From assembly GCF_000024865.1 (NCBI RefSeq), contig NC_013595.1, positions 10,044,001 to 10,108,000 of the forward strand: a stretch of DNA of 64,000 nucleotides, in the 5' to 3' direction. The stretch comes from Streptosporangium roseum DSM 43021 (GTDB lineage Bacteria; Actinomycetota; Actinomycetes; Streptosporangiales; Streptosporangiaceae). Within the stretch, counting starts at the first letter, position 1. Each line of letters starts with the position of its first letter. The position numbers and the translations under genes were made by a program. The notes beneath the pieces are model-generated. The model searched no databases. It had not been told where the DNA came from and saw only the letters and a list, made by a program, of their open reading frames with translations. Below are positions 1 through 8,697 of the stretch, piece by piece.

Positions 1-914
1 CCCCTGGAGGCCATGCCGCGGCCGAACATTCTGGACACCCCCGGAGCGGCCTTCATGCCGACGATCCCGCCCACGGCCCCGCCTATCGTCGCGTCTATGA
101 TTCTCCGCGAGTCATACCTGTCCCGGGTTCCGAGCTTTATCTGGTCACCCTGGGCCTTTCCTTCGATGACGCCTTCTTCGGTGCTCTCCTCGACGGTCTC
201 CACCACGAGGGCTTTCCTGCCGGCACTGCTGAGGATCGTCCGGGTGGAAGCGTTACTCGCAGCCGCGACCCGCTGGGCGGCCGGGAGGACTGCCCTGGCC
301 CCGGCCGAGCGTCCGGCCGCCGCGGCGAGCCGCCGGAGGATCGTGTCGATGTCCCAGCGCGTTTTCTTGGCGATGAGCACGATGAGCCGGGCGGCCAGTC
401 CCCCGGTGAAGAAGACGGCGACGAGCCCGATGGAGATCGCGATCAACGAGATCCAGAACGCCACGTTGATCGAGAGCTTGGAGTACTGCGTCTCCAGTGC
501 GAAGTTGCCGAGCTTGGCGGCGTAGGCGGAGGCGTTCTCCTTCAGGACGGGGACGCCCGAGTCCGGCGAGTAAAGGGATTCGAGATTCGCGACGGAGTTG
601 TCCGTCGGGGGCGCGTCCCACTTCTGCAGGGTCCTGTCGATTACCGGGACGCCCTCCTCGACGTGGGCGTCCAGGCCCTGAGCCAGCTCGTGCCAGAGCG
701 TCCGCAGCCGCCACTGCGTGCTCTCGCTGCCGTCGGGCCACATCTGGCCGGCGGAGAGCAGCGCGATCAGGGTGTCGGCCCAGGCCGGCAGGCTCTCGCC
801 CCACGCGGGTGTGACATCGGTGGCGAAGCCGTCGCCGGGATCCTCGGCGAGATACCCGCCGGAGACGACGGAGGTGTTGCTGGAACTCGTGCTGGAACTC
901 GTGCTGCCGCTCAC
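1..914 (-). CDS. Large WXG/type VII secretion-associated membrane protein, N-terminal part (runs off window)
   Basis: The frame is open from a GTG at 914 to the window edge (304 codons, no stop), so the C-terminus is not visible. It starts with a Ser/Thr-rich stretch. A soluble region with several Trp (TLWHELAQGLD) follows, then one strong membrane segment at about residues 150-180, then a basic, Ala-rich stretch. A glycine-rich, small-residue segment (GGAVGGIVG) lies near residue 290. This build, just after a WXG100-like gene, is what is seen for delivery portions of type VII-exported proteins and polymorphic toxins; a toxin domain would lie outside the window. An in-frame GTG at 953 is an alternative start; the G-rich stretch before 914 favours 914. 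Function is inferred from context only. Confidence 0.6.
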   Translation of the reverse strand, partial: MSGSTSSSTSSSNTSVVSGGYLAEDPGDGFATDVTPAWGESLPAWADTLIALLSAGQMWPDGSESTQWRLRTLWHELAQGLDAHVEEGVPVIDRTLQKWDAPPTDNSVANLESLYSPDSGVPVLKENASAYAAKLGNFALETQYSKLSINVAFWISLIAISIGLVAVFFTGGLAARLIVLIAKKTRWDIDTILRRLAAAAGRSAGARAVLPAAQRVAAASNASTRTILSSAGRKALVVETVEESTEEGVIEGKAQGDQIKLGTRDRYDSRRIIDATIGGAVGGIVGMKAAPGVSRMFGRGMASR

Positions 915-1029
915 GTCGCCCCCGTTTTGGCTTCCGTCGTCCGTCGGGCGCACGCCGGCCGGCCGGCGTGCTCACGCGCCCTCATCCCGCCGGCTGCGAG
1001 GAGAGCGGCTCAGCGTCTGGTCGTGTTCC

Positions 1030-1371
1030 CTAAGCTTGAAGGTTGTTCATCATCAGGCCCTGGTCATGGTCCGTGGTGAGGGAGTTCGCGACGGCCTTGC
1101 GGATCCGTGCCGGCTCCGCGACGACATCGGCGATGATCTGGCCGCCATTAATGATCATCTGGAAAAGGGAGCCGCCCTGGTAGTACGACGCCTGGAACGC
1201 CAGACCCGGGGTGTCGGCGCCCCAGGTCGAGGGGTTGTTGAGCTGCTGGATCTTGGCTATCTTCTCCTTCCACATCGCATGGAGGTCAGACGCCACCCGG
1301 TCCCACTGGCTGAGCTCGGCGGCCACCGCGGGGTCGATGTCGATGTCGACGCGGTCGAAGTCGTTGGGCAT
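1030..1371 (-). CDS. WXG100-like small protein
   Basis: This 113-residue acidic protein has the size of WXG100/ESX-type secretion substrates. A Trp-Gly turn (STWGADTPG) sits near the middle between two predicted helices, the expected helix-turn-helix hairpin layout, although the exact W-x-G triplet is replaced by W-G. It lies 7 bases downstream of the YbaB-like gene and upstream of the large membrane protein, all on the minus strand, so one transcript is likely. Type VII-linked export or chaperoning of the next protein is an inference from family and neighbourhood. Confidence 0.65.
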   Translation of the reverse strand: MPNDFDRVDIDIDPAVAAELSQWDRVASDLHAMWKEKIAKIQQLNNPSTWGADTPGLAFQASYYQGGSLFQMIINGGQIIADVVAEPARIRKAVANSLTTDHDQGLMMNNLQA

Positions 1372-1377
1372 GGCCGG

Positions 1378-1782
1378 TCACCTCTTCCCGAGCAGCTGGT
1401 TCGCCATCTGCTCCAGCACGCCCTGGAGGTCTCCCTCCAGGTGCGCCTTCATCTGGTCGCCGGGGACCAGCGGTTCGAAGAGCTCGATGACCCGTTCCTG
1501 GGCCTTGGCCGCGGCGCGGTGGATGGTCTCCGCGATGGAGTCGGCCAGCTGGCGGGCGTCCGGTTTGCGGTAGATGCGCGGGTCGATGTCGAGCCGGACG
1601 AGGTCACCGCGCGCACCGACCGTCGCCGATATCAGCCCGTCGGGCGACTTCTCCGTCACCTGTACGGCTCGCGCCTCCTCGTGCAGCGCCGGAGCCTCGT
1701 CCTGCAGTCGCTTGAAGGTGGTCCGCAACTCGTCGGCGTAGGCCCGCATGCCCGCCACGTCCACCGGCTCGAACTGCTCCAC
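1378..1782 (-). CDS. YbaB/EbfC-like protein of WXG gene clusters
   Basis: The product (134 residues from the GTG at 1782) is all-helical at the ends with a central beta part (ISATVGARGDLVRLDIDP). This is the layout of the YbaB/EbfC nucleoid-associated fold that actinomycetes often encode beside WXG100 genes. The GTG at 1782 is preceded by a purine-rich GAGGGGGCGG ribosome binding site; a GTG at 1812 would add ten residues and has a poorer site. The gene is the first of the tight three-gene minus-strand run. DNA binding is known for the family, but whether this copy binds DNA or acts in secretion cannot be told from sequence. Confidence 0.7.
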   Translation of the reverse strand: MEQFEPVDVAGMRAYADELRTTFKRLQDEAPALHEEARAVQVTEKSPDGLISATVGARGDLVRLDIDPRIYRKPDARQLADSIAETIHRAAAKAQERVIELFEPLVPGDQMKAHLEGDLQGVLEQMANQLLGKR

Positions 1783-2011
1783 GCCGCCCCCTCGCAACGC
1801 CGACGGGTTCACCCAGCAGCACCACGCGACCCCGATTTAACACAGGAAACACCTGTAGTTAACTTCCTGGCATTTTGACACTCCCGAACGATCTTCTGCA
1901 AGAGCTAGTTTCTCCACTAATCGGGACAAAAGATCACACATCGGCCTACCCGGCCAAATTGTGACATAACGCCATGCTCTCCCCCGATTCTTCTCGGTGA
2001 CCGGGGTGCCG

Positions 2012-2404
2012 TCACAGGGCCAGTAGCACGACGTTCTCGCGGACCCCGTCCACCTCGTGACCCGGGACCCAGCGCCGGTAGACACCCCGCTCGACCCGCT
2101 CCATCCCGAGTCCGAGAGCGACCGGCACCAGCCCGCCGATGTACTCGACGAGCAGCTCGCCGTCACGCTCGTCGCAGATCTGGCACGCCGCGCCGCGCCA
2201 CTCGCCGACCGTCGTGACGGAGTAGACCGCCTGGCAGTCCTCGGCCGGCACCGGCCGGACGTAGCAGCCCGGCGCCTGCTCCTCGAAGCCCTCCGCCGGC
2301 TCGGGGCTCCGCAGCCTGATCCACAGCCGGTCCGGATGCTGGTCGAGGGCGGAGGGATACTCGGCCCCCCGCCAGCGTGCCCGGTAGGAGTGCCGCCTCG
2401 TCAC
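2012..2404 (-). CDS. Conserved protein of unknown function, coupled to SseB-domain gene
   Basis: The protein has 130 residues. Its GTG start overlaps the stop of the preceding SseB-domain gene by four bases (GTGA), so the two are translationally coupled; the open frame further upstream is overlap only. The sequence carries many Trp and Arg residues and two Cys (ACQICDERDGE). I recognise no family motif. Position between the SseB gene and the YbaB/WXG run suggests a role in the same secretion-related group. Confidence 0.65.
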   Translation of the reverse strand: MTRRHSYRARWRGAEYPSALDQHPDRLWIRLRSPEPAEGFEEQAPGCYVRPVPAEDCQAVYSVTTVGEWRGAACQICDERDGELLVEYIGGLVPVALGLGMERVERGVYRRWVPGHEVDGVRENVVLLAL

Positions 2405-3339
2405 GGGTGGCCCTCCGATCCACGCCCCCGGTCGGGAGCACCGGCCGGCGCGTCCTGGATCGGCATCCACCGCCCGAGATCACCGTTGTACATCGCGTGC
2501 CTGCGCTCCACCCCCTCGATGGTCAGCTCGCAGATCTCGGCACCGTACGGCAGCTCGACCCCGTCGACCTTGTACTCGCGGATCAGCTGGTCGACGTTGG
2601 GCACCAGCCCCATGCCGATGAACGGCGGTTCCTCGATCACCCACCCGCCCACCGCGGCCATGGTCTCCTCGTCGAGGCCGCCGTACGGGGTGCGGTAGAG
2701 GTCCGGCCCGACCGCGTACCACCGCAGGATGACGACGGACCCCTCCTCGGTCACCATCTCGTCGGCGGACTGCCCCAGCGCGTCCACCAGCACGGTCGGA
2801 GTCGCGATATGCGCGACGTCCAGAGCGTGGTGGCAGTAACCGGAGACCCGGGACCCGCCGTCGGCGAGGTAGGCGTGGACGTCACGGGGCCGGAGCAACT
2901 TCTGCACGATCGCCACTCCGGACTCCGGCTCGGCCTCGCGGTCCTGGGCCAGCGACGGCACCGCGAGCCTGGCCACCGCGCCGGACTCCAGGAAGAAATG
3001 GACTGGAAGGCCGGGATTGACCGCCAGCCCCCAGCGCAGGTCAGGCCAGGCGGCCGCCAGCTCGGGCAGCGTGACGACCCGGCAGTGCCGGACGGCGCCG
3101 CCGGTCCCGGTCCGCATCGCCTCGATCGAGGTGTAGACCAGCAGCCAGGTCCGCTCGTCGTCGGCCTCGACCGGCCAGACGGCCGGCTCGTGACCCTCCG
3201 CGGCGGCCGGAGTGATCGGCAGCGCGAATTCCGCATGCCGCAGCATGCTCAGGCAGAGGACGAGATCACCGGCCGCGAACGCCGACCCCAGATACTCTTC
3301 GAACGTGTTCGCCGGCTCCCATTCCTGCACGGCGACCAC
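2401..3339 (-). CDS. SseB-domain protein
   Basis: The product is 312 residues, acidic and soluble, with no signal peptide. The N-terminal 120 residues follow the SseB-like pattern of actinobacterial proteins: EWEPANTFEEYLGSA, then a strand/loop with LPITPAA, then a hydrophobic strand (TWLLVYTSIEAM) and the WGLAVNPGLPVHF segment. SseB was named from a type III secretion protein, but in actinomycetes such proteins are typically found beside WXG100/ESX genes. The C-terminal half repeats a similar beta-rich pattern. It is likely the first gene of the left-edge group; its partner is not known. Confidence 0.75.
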   Translation of the reverse strand: MVAVQEWEPANTFEEYLGSAFAAGDLVLCLSMLRHAEFALPITPAAAEGHEPAVWPVEADDERTWLLVYTSIEAMRTGTGGAVRHCRVVTLPELAAAWPDLRWGLAVNPGLPVHFFLESGAVARLAVPSLAQDREAEPESGVAIVQKLLRPRDVHAYLADGGSRVSGYCHHALDVAHIATPTVLVDALGQSADEMVTEEGSVVILRWYAVGPDLYRTPYGGLDEETMAAVGGWVIEEPPFIGMGLVPNVDQLIREYKVDGVELPYGAEICELTIEGVERRHAMYNGDLGRWMPIQDAPAGAPDRGRGSEGHP

Positions 3340-3477
3340 CCTAAGGCGTCACATGCCGTCATGCCGGACGGGGCATCCTGCACGTCGGGCGGACGCGCCG
3401 GCCGCGCCGGCCGCCCGCACGCCGTACGCCGCCGGCGACTCCTGCCGTCCGACGCCGGATTCGCGGACGTTCGCAGG

Positions 3478-4284
3478 TCACAGGCTCCTGCGTGCGAGGA
3501 CCGAGTGGACGGTGAACGAGACCGCCCTGAATCCCGGGTCCGCCATGACCGCCCGGACGTCCCCGAGCTGGGTCCTGGTCATGCCCGCCTCCAGGAAGCG
3601 CTCCTCCAGGTGGAGGCTGTTGCTGGTGAGCAGGCCGATCCCGGCGGAGCCCGGACCCCACACCTCGATCCGGCACTCGGGGTCGACGTCGACCAGGCCC
3701 GCCTCGCTCATCGCCTGCGCGGCGGATGCGCCCCAGGTCGGATCGCTGCCGGCGGCGCCCAGCACCCGGGCCATGGCGGCGATGTAGGTCTCGTACAGCT
3801 CCCGCGCCCCCCGGTCGGGGGTGAGCAGCGGCGACCAGTTGCTGATGTCGATCTCGTCGACCTGGAGCCAGCCCCCCGGCCGCAGCGCGGCGCGCAGACG
3901 CTCCAGCACCCGCTGCCGCTCCGGCAGATGGCTCAGCACGAGCCGTGCGTGGATCAGGTCGAACTCGTCCGGAGGCAGCGGGTCGTCGACGATGTCGTGC
4001 CTGACGACGGTGAGCCCGGGACGGGCGGGGATGAGGCCGGGCTTGATGTCGGTGGCCAGCACACGGCCGGTCGGTGCCACCCGCTCGGCCAGCCACAGGG
4101 CCACGCTGCCGCCCCCCGCTCCGATCTCCAGGCAGTTCCAGCCGTCGGTGACGCCGGTCTGCCCAAGCCGTTCGGAGGTCAGGGGGTCGAGGAGTTCGGC
4201 CAGATACCGGTGCTGGTCGGCGGAGTGGGCCCCGTCGTTGTCGAAGACGTATTCGGACGTGATCGCAGAGCTCTGCCCGGTCAC
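3478..4284 (-). CDS. Class I SAM-dependent methyltransferase
   Basis: The protein has 268 residues. Motif I is clear (CLEIGAGGGSVALWLAE, about residues 50-66), followed by an acidic motif II region (VLATDIKPGL), motif III/IV (DLIHARLVLSHLPE) and LRPGGWLQVDE, all typical of the Rossmann methyltransferase fold. The GTG start has a GGAAGGGAAG ribosome binding site. It stands alone between the secretion-like group and a divergently oriented poxB, so the substrate cannot be inferred. Such enzymes often act on small molecules. Confidence 0.85.
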   Translation of the reverse strand: MTGQSSAITSEYVFDNDGAHSADQHRYLAELLDPLTSERLGQTGVTDGWNCLEIGAGGGSVALWLAERVAPTGRVLATDIKPGLIPARPGLTVVRHDIVDDPLPPDEFDLIHARLVLSHLPERQRVLERLRAALRPGGWLQVDEIDISNWSPLLTPDRGARELYETYIAAMARVLGAAGSDPTWGASAAQAMSEAGLVDVDPECRIEVWGPGSAGIGLLTSNSLHLEERFLEAGMTRTQLGDVRAVMADPGFRAVSFTVHSVLARRSL

Positions 4285-4477
4285 GCACTTCCCTTCCTGA
4301 GAAACGTATGATCTTGCCCTCGCATGCTAGGCGTTGACCACCCGGGGCGGGCGGCTTTGCCCATGCGGACGGATCGGCGTGGTGAGCTCTCCCACCGGCC
4401 GATCGGCCCCCTCCCGGGGGAGTGACTCGGCGAAATCCGGTGAGGTACCCCGATGACGCGATAGGCGAGGGGGGACC

Positions 4478-6211
4478 ATGGGCACCGTTGCGGAGCAGTT
4501 CGTCGAGGTGTTGCGCCAGGCCGGGGTGGAGCGGGTCTACGGGGTGGTGGGCGACAGCCTGAACCCGGTCGTGGACGCGATCCGCAAGACCGGCGGCATC
4601 GAGTGGGTGCACGTGCGCAACGAGGAGGCGGGGGCGTTCGCCGCCGCGGCCGAGGCGCAGATCACCGGCCGCCTGGCGGTCTGCGCGGGGAGCTGCGGAC
4701 CCGGTAACACGCACCTGGTCCAGGGGCTCTACGACGCCCACCGGAGCGGCGCCCCGGTGCTCGCCCTTGCCTCGCACATCTCCAGCGCGCAGATCGGCAC
4801 GGGGTTCTTCCAGGAGACCCACCCGGACCGCCAGTTCGTGGACTGCAGCGGCTACTGCGAGATGATCAGCAGCGCCGAGCAGATGCCCCGGGTGCTGCGC
4901 ATCGCCGTCCAGCACGCGATCGGCCACAGCGGCGTCGCGGTCGTGGTGCTCCCCGGCGACGTGGCGGACCTGCCGGCCGCGCGCGGCACCGGCACCCACG
5001 AGTTCCTCACCCGGCAGGGCACGATCCGGCCCCTTTCCGACCAGGTGGCGGAGCTGGCCACGGCGCTGAACAGCGCGGAGAAGGTGATGCTGTTCTGCGG
5101 CGCCGGGGTGCGCCGCGCGCACGAGGAGGTCATGTCACTGGCCGCCCGCACGCTGGCCCCGGTCGGGCACGCGCTGCGCGGCAAGGAGTGGATCCAGTAC
5201 GACAACCCGTACGACGTGGGGATGAGCGGGCTGCTCGGCTACGGCGCGTGTTACGAGGCCATGCACGAGGCCGACCTGGTGGTGCTGCTCGGCACCGACT
5301 TCCCCTACGACGACTTCCTGCCGGGCAGGCGGACGGTCCAGATCGACCACGACCCCGCGCAGCTGGGCCGCAGGACCCCGCTGGAGCTGGCCGTGCACGG
5401 CGACGTCCGCGAGACGCTGCTCGCGGTGCTGCCCCAGGTCGCGCAGAAGACGGACCGGCGCTACCTCGACAAGATGCTGTCCAAGCACGTGAAGACGCTG
5501 GACAACGTCGTGAACGCCTACACCCGCGACATCGAGCACCACACACCGATCCATCCGGAGTACGTGGCGAGCGTCGTGGACGAGCTCGCCGCCGACGACG
5601 CGGTGTTCACCGTTGACACCGGCATGTGCAACGTCTGGGCGGCGCGCTATCTCACTCCCAACGGCCGCCGCAGGGTGATCGGCTCCTTCAAGCACGGGAG
5701 CATGGCCAACGCGCTCCCGCACGCCATCGGCGCGCAGCTCGCCGGCCGCGGGCGGCAGGTCGTCTCGCTCTCCGGCGACGGCGGGCTCGGCATGCTCATG
5801 GGCGAGCTCCTCACCGCCCGGATGTACGACCTGCCCGTCAAGATCGTGGTGTTCAACAACTCCTCGCTCGGCATGGTGAAGCTGGAGATGCTGGTCGACG
5901 GGCTGCCCGACTTCGGCACCGACGTCGCGCCCGTCGACTACGCGGCGATCGCCGCCGCGATCGGGCTGGGGTCGGTCCGGGTGGAGAAGCCCGCGCAGGT
6001 CCGGGAGGCGCTGGCCACCGCCTTCGCGGCGCCGGGGCCGTACCTGGTGGACGTGGTCACCGACCCCGACGTGCTCTCCATGCCGCCGCGCATCACCGCC
6101 AAGCAGGTCAAGGGGTTCGCTCTGGGGGCGGGGAAGGTCGTGCTGACCGGCGGGGTGGGACGCATGATCGACATGGCCAGGGCGAACCTGCGGAACATCC
6201 CGCGCCCGTGA
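4478..6211 (+). CDS. poxB: Thiamine-diphosphate-dependent pyruvate dehydrogenase/oxidase (PoxB type)
   Basis: The 577 residues form a full-length member of the pyruvate oxidase/acetolactate synthase superfamily. The N-terminal Pyr domain carries the catalytic Glu in RNEEAGAF. A central FAD/nucleotide-type domain follows, and the C-terminal PP domain has the metal-ThDP motif GDGGLGML followed by FNNSSLGMVK. The N-terminus (AEQFVEVLRQAGVERVYGVVGDSLNP) matches the PoxB subgroup that converts pyruvate to acetate and CO2 with electrons passed to quinone, rather than acetolactate synthase. The ATG follows GAGGGGGG. The gene stands alone. The choice of pyruvate:quinone oxidoreductase over another ThDP oxidase is by overall resemblance. 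Confidence 0.85.
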   Translation: MGTVAEQFVEVLRQAGVERVYGVVGDSLNPVVDAIRKTGGIEWVHVRNEEAGAFAAAAEAQITGRLAVCAGSCGPGNTHLVQGLYDAHRSGAPVLALASHISSAQIGTGFFQETHPDRQFVDCSGYCEMISSAEQMPRVLRIAVQHAIGHSGVAVVVLPGDVADLPAARGTGTHEFLTRQGTIRPLSDQVAELATALNSAEKVMLFCGAGVRRAHEEVMSLAARTLAPVGHALRGKEWIQYDNPYDVGMSGLLGYGACYEAMHEADLVVLLGTDFPYDDFLPGRRTVQIDHDPAQLGRRTPLELAVHGDVRETLLAVLPQVAQKTDRRYLDKMLSKHVKTLDNVVNAYTRDIEHHTPIHPEYVASVVDELAADDAVFTVDTGMCNVWAARYLTPNGRRRVIGSFKHGSMANALPHAIGAQLAGRGRQVVSLSGDGGLGMLMGELLTARMYDLPVKIVVFNNSSLGMVKLEMLVDGLPDFGTDVAPVDYAAIAAAIGLGSVRVEKPAQVREALATAFAAPGPYLVDVVTDPDVLSMPPRITAKQVKGFALGAGKVVLTGGVGRMIDMARANLRNIPRP

Positions 6212-6243
6212 GCGCCGCCGGGAGCGCGCCCGTGCTCACGGCC

Positions 6244-6305
6244 GGGAGCGTCGCCGGGAGCACGGCCGGGAGCGTCGCCGGGAGCACGGCCGGGAGCGTC
6301 GCCGG
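6244..6305. repeat. 24-bp GC-rich tandem repeat, about 2.5 copies
   Basis: The unit starting GGGAGCGTCGCCGGGAGCAC begins at 6244, 6268 and 6292 (period 24). It lies just after the poxB stop and contains nested 12-bp near-repeats. It is non-coding and probably arose by slippage. Confidence 0.8.
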
Positions 6306-6385
6306 AACGTGGGCGTGCCGCCTCGCCGTACCGGTGCCCGAGCACGCCGGGTACGTGAGCGCGCCCGGTACGGCAAGCTGATGGG

Positions 6386-7459
6386 GTGAGCAGACTTGAG
6401 CGCCGGATCGTGGAGGCGGCGGAGGCCGCGCTCGCGCAGCGGAAATACGTCACCGCGATCGACGTGCTGACCGGGATCCGCTGGCTGCACACCCGGCACG
6501 TGGACACGTGGCGGCAGGGCCGGGTGGCCGCGCTGGAGGAGCTCTCGGCCGTCGACGGCGCCAAGATGGCCGACGCGGTGGCCGCGCTCCGGCGCTGGGC
6601 ACTGGCCAAGGGGCTCACCCCGAGCGAGACCGCCTACGTGTCCGGCGGCCGGGACCGGGGAGAGCTGCGGTTCGTCGCCGGTGGGGACGACAGCGCCTTC
6701 CGGGTCCACTGGATCTCGCCGGACATGAGCGAGGCCCGGCGGCGGCAGCTCGCCGAGCGGCAGAGCAAGGCTCCCGACCTGGTGGTGGTGGAGCAGCAGG
6801 CCTGGCAGTGCGCGGGCTGCGGTGACACCGGCCCTTATCTGATCATGGAGAGCGCCGGGCCGCACTGCCTGACCTGCGCGGACATGGACCACCTCGTCTT
6901 CCTGCCCTCGGGCGACGCGGCTCTCAGCCGGCGGGCGAAGAAGGAGAGCGGGCTGGCCGCCGTCGTGGTCAGGCTCAACCCGCGCCGCAAGCGCTACGAG
7001 CGGCGGGGCATCCTCGTCGAGGAGGCCGCGCTGGCGCTGGCCGAGGAGCAGTGCCTGGCCGACGAGGAGGTACGGCTGCGCCGCCGCGAGCGGGACCGGG
7101 AGCGGCGGGCCGGCGAGGACGTGGAGTTCCAGGCCGGGATGGCCATGGAGATCACCCGGATGTTCCCCGGCTGCCCGCCCGAGCGTGCCGAGGAGATCGC
7201 CCGGCACGCCGGCCAGCGGGGTAGCGGCCGGGTGGGCCGTACCGCCGCCGCCAAGGTGTTCGACACGAACGCGATCACGCTGGCGGTGGTCGCCTCGGTG
7301 CGGCACCTCGACACCGACTACGACCGGCTGCTGATGGCGGGGGTGCCCCGCGCCGAGGCCAGGGACCGGATCCGGACGGCCATCGACCGGGTCCTCGACC
7401 GGTGGCGCGCGGCTGCCGGAGCCCCCGTGCGCGATCGACCCCGTGGAGAAACGGCGTGA
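6386..7459 (+). CDS. DUF2293 domain-containing protein with zinc ribbon
   Basis: The protein has 357 residues. A central four-Cys zinc ribbon is visible (CAGCGDTG, then CLTCADMDHL). A charged helical segment (RRRERDRERR) leads to a C-terminal helical domain with FPGCPPERAEEIARHAGQ and RHLDTDYDRLLMAG, the signature of DUF2293. The GTG start follows the short tandem repeat. No function is established for the family; the zinc ribbon suggests nucleic acid or protein binding. It has no obvious operon partner. Confidence 0.8.
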   Translation: MSRLERRIVEAAEAALAQRKYVTAIDVLTGIRWLHTRHVDTWRQGRVAALEELSAVDGAKMADAVAALRRWALAKGLTPSETAYVSGGRDRGELRFVAGGDDSAFRVHWISPDMSEARRRQLAERQSKAPDLVVVEQQAWQCAGCGDTGPYLIMESAGPHCLTCADMDHLVFLPSGDAALSRRAKKESGLAAVVVRLNPRRKRYERRGILVEEAALALAEEQCLADEEVRLRRRERDRERRAGEDVEFQAGMAMEITRMFPGCPPERAEEIARHAGQRGSGRVGRTAAAKVFDTNAITLAVVASVRHLDTDYDRLLMAGVPRAEARDRIRTAIDRVLDRWRAAAGAPVRDRPRGETA

Positions 7460-7717
7460 GGTTCTCTCCGCCGCCACACCGGACGTTTCCGGCCAGATCA
7501 GACCGCAGAATGCCGGACGACTCGGCATAGAAACCTTTTCACCCGCCCTTTCCCTTTTTAGGGGACTCCGGGGCGGCGTGGCATCACAAGGCCCTCATCC
7601 ACGACTGTAAGCATCCTTACTGTCACGTTGAGTTACTCAACGGGCGAGTATGGGCCGCATTCCGGCCAGCGAGTTAGTCGCGGCCGCGGGCCGCGTTCCG
7701 AAAGGAACGGTATCTCC

Positions 7718-8536
7718 ATGTTCACGCCCAATCCCCGAATGAACGCCACGGCCGCGCACACCCGGCCGAACAGGCGCCGTCCGTCCAAGGGGGCGATGGC
7801 GTTGACCCTGGCCGGATCGCTCTCCATCGCTCTCACCGCCACCGTCTCCGCCTCCGCCGTCACCTCACCGTCCCAGGGGAGCCTGGCCGCCGCCACGACC
7901 CGCCCCTCCACCCCCAGTCCCCCTCCGGTCCCCTTTAATCACTCGATCAGGGATGAGGCCGACAGGAAGTGCTCGCCCAGGAACTTCTTCAGGTTCCACG
8001 ACTTCGAGCCCAGGAACTTCTTCATCCCCCGCACCCACTTCATCGACGGCCCCGGCGGCTCGATGACGGCGACGGTCAGGCGGCAGCACCGCGTCTACTT
8101 CGAGGTCGAGATCGAAAGGGAGAAGGGCTCCGAGATCAACAGGGACAGGGCCAGGAGCAGGAGCAGGAGCACCACCACCACCCCCGCCCCGGACGCCGCC
8201 GGCACGACCACCGCCGACACGAACGCCACCGACGCCGTGGACACGAAAAACCTGATCCGCCGGCTGCGCAACAACGTGAACCCCCTGCTCGCCGAGGAGC
8301 TCATCATCGAGGCCGGGCACGAGTACACGCAGGAGATCAGCGACGGCATGTACGGCAACATGTGGTACCGCGTCTTCGGCTACCGGATCGGCTTCTCCCA
8401 GTGGCGCCAGCTCACCGACTGCAGCACGCACAGGGTCGTCACCGGGATCGCGAGCGTCCCCGCGCGGGTGGAGGGCTGGAGGTACTGGGAGACCAGGCAC
8501 CCGATGTACAAGGGCCGCAGGCTGTCCGACAAGTAG
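7718..8536 (+). CDS. Secreted protein of unknown function
   Basis: From the ATG at 7718 (ribosome binding site GAAAGGAACGG) the product has 272 residues. An Arg-rich n-region (RPNRRRPSKG) is followed by a hydrophobic core (AMALTLAGSLSIALTATVSA) and a likely cleavage site after an AxA-type sequence, so export by a Sec-type signal peptide is expected. The mature part has a basic repeat (RDRARSRSRS) leading into a Thr/Ala linker, then a folded-looking C-terminal segment with YTQEISDGMYGNMWYRVFGY. I recognise no domain. The upstream frame to 7628 lacks a ribosome binding site and would bury the signal. Confidence 0.65.
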   Translation: MFTPNPRMNATAAHTRPNRRRPSKGAMALTLAGSLSIALTATVSASAVTSPSQGSLAAATTRPSTPSPPPVPFNHSIRDEADRKCSPRNFFRFHDFEPRNFFIPRTHFIDGPGGSMTATVRRQHRVYFEVEIEREKGSEINRDRARSRSRSTTTTPAPDAAGTTTADTNATDAVDTKNLIRRLRNNVNPLLAEELIIEAGHEYTQEISDGMYGNMWYRVFGYRIGFSQWRQLTDCSTHRVVTGIASVPARVEGWRYWETRHPMYKGRRLSDK

Positions 8537-8653
8537 AGCCGCCGGCCGGGACCGCGAAGGTCGCCGGCATGGAACCGGGGTCTCCCTGAGCATCGGATGG
8601 CGCGAAGTGCCTTGTGGGCGCGCTCATCCCCTGCATCCGGGGAGATCCCGCGG

Positions 8654-8693
8654 TCACCCGGCCGGGAGAGGGGGGATCCCCCCGGCCGGGTGA
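8654..8693. terminator. Strong stem-loop between convergent genes
   Basis: The arms TCACCCGGCCGGG (8654-8666) and CCCGGCCGGGTGA (8681-8693) form a perfect 13-bp stem. It ends five bases past the stop of the minus-strand LVIVD gene and also follows the plus-strand secreted-protein gene, so a bidirectional intrinsic-type terminator is likely, although it has no clear T-run. Confidence 0.75.
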
Positions 8694-8697
8694 GGCG

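Noticed and set aside
253..975. Arg-rich minus-strand frame at the left edge
   Set aside because: Another minus-strand frame (from 914) has normal protein composition and a membrane segment; this one is its shadow.
2377..4311. Plus-strand open frame across the SseB and methyltransferase genes
   Set aside because: It is antisense to two recognisable genes and their intergenic gap, with arginine/proline/glycine-rich shadow composition.
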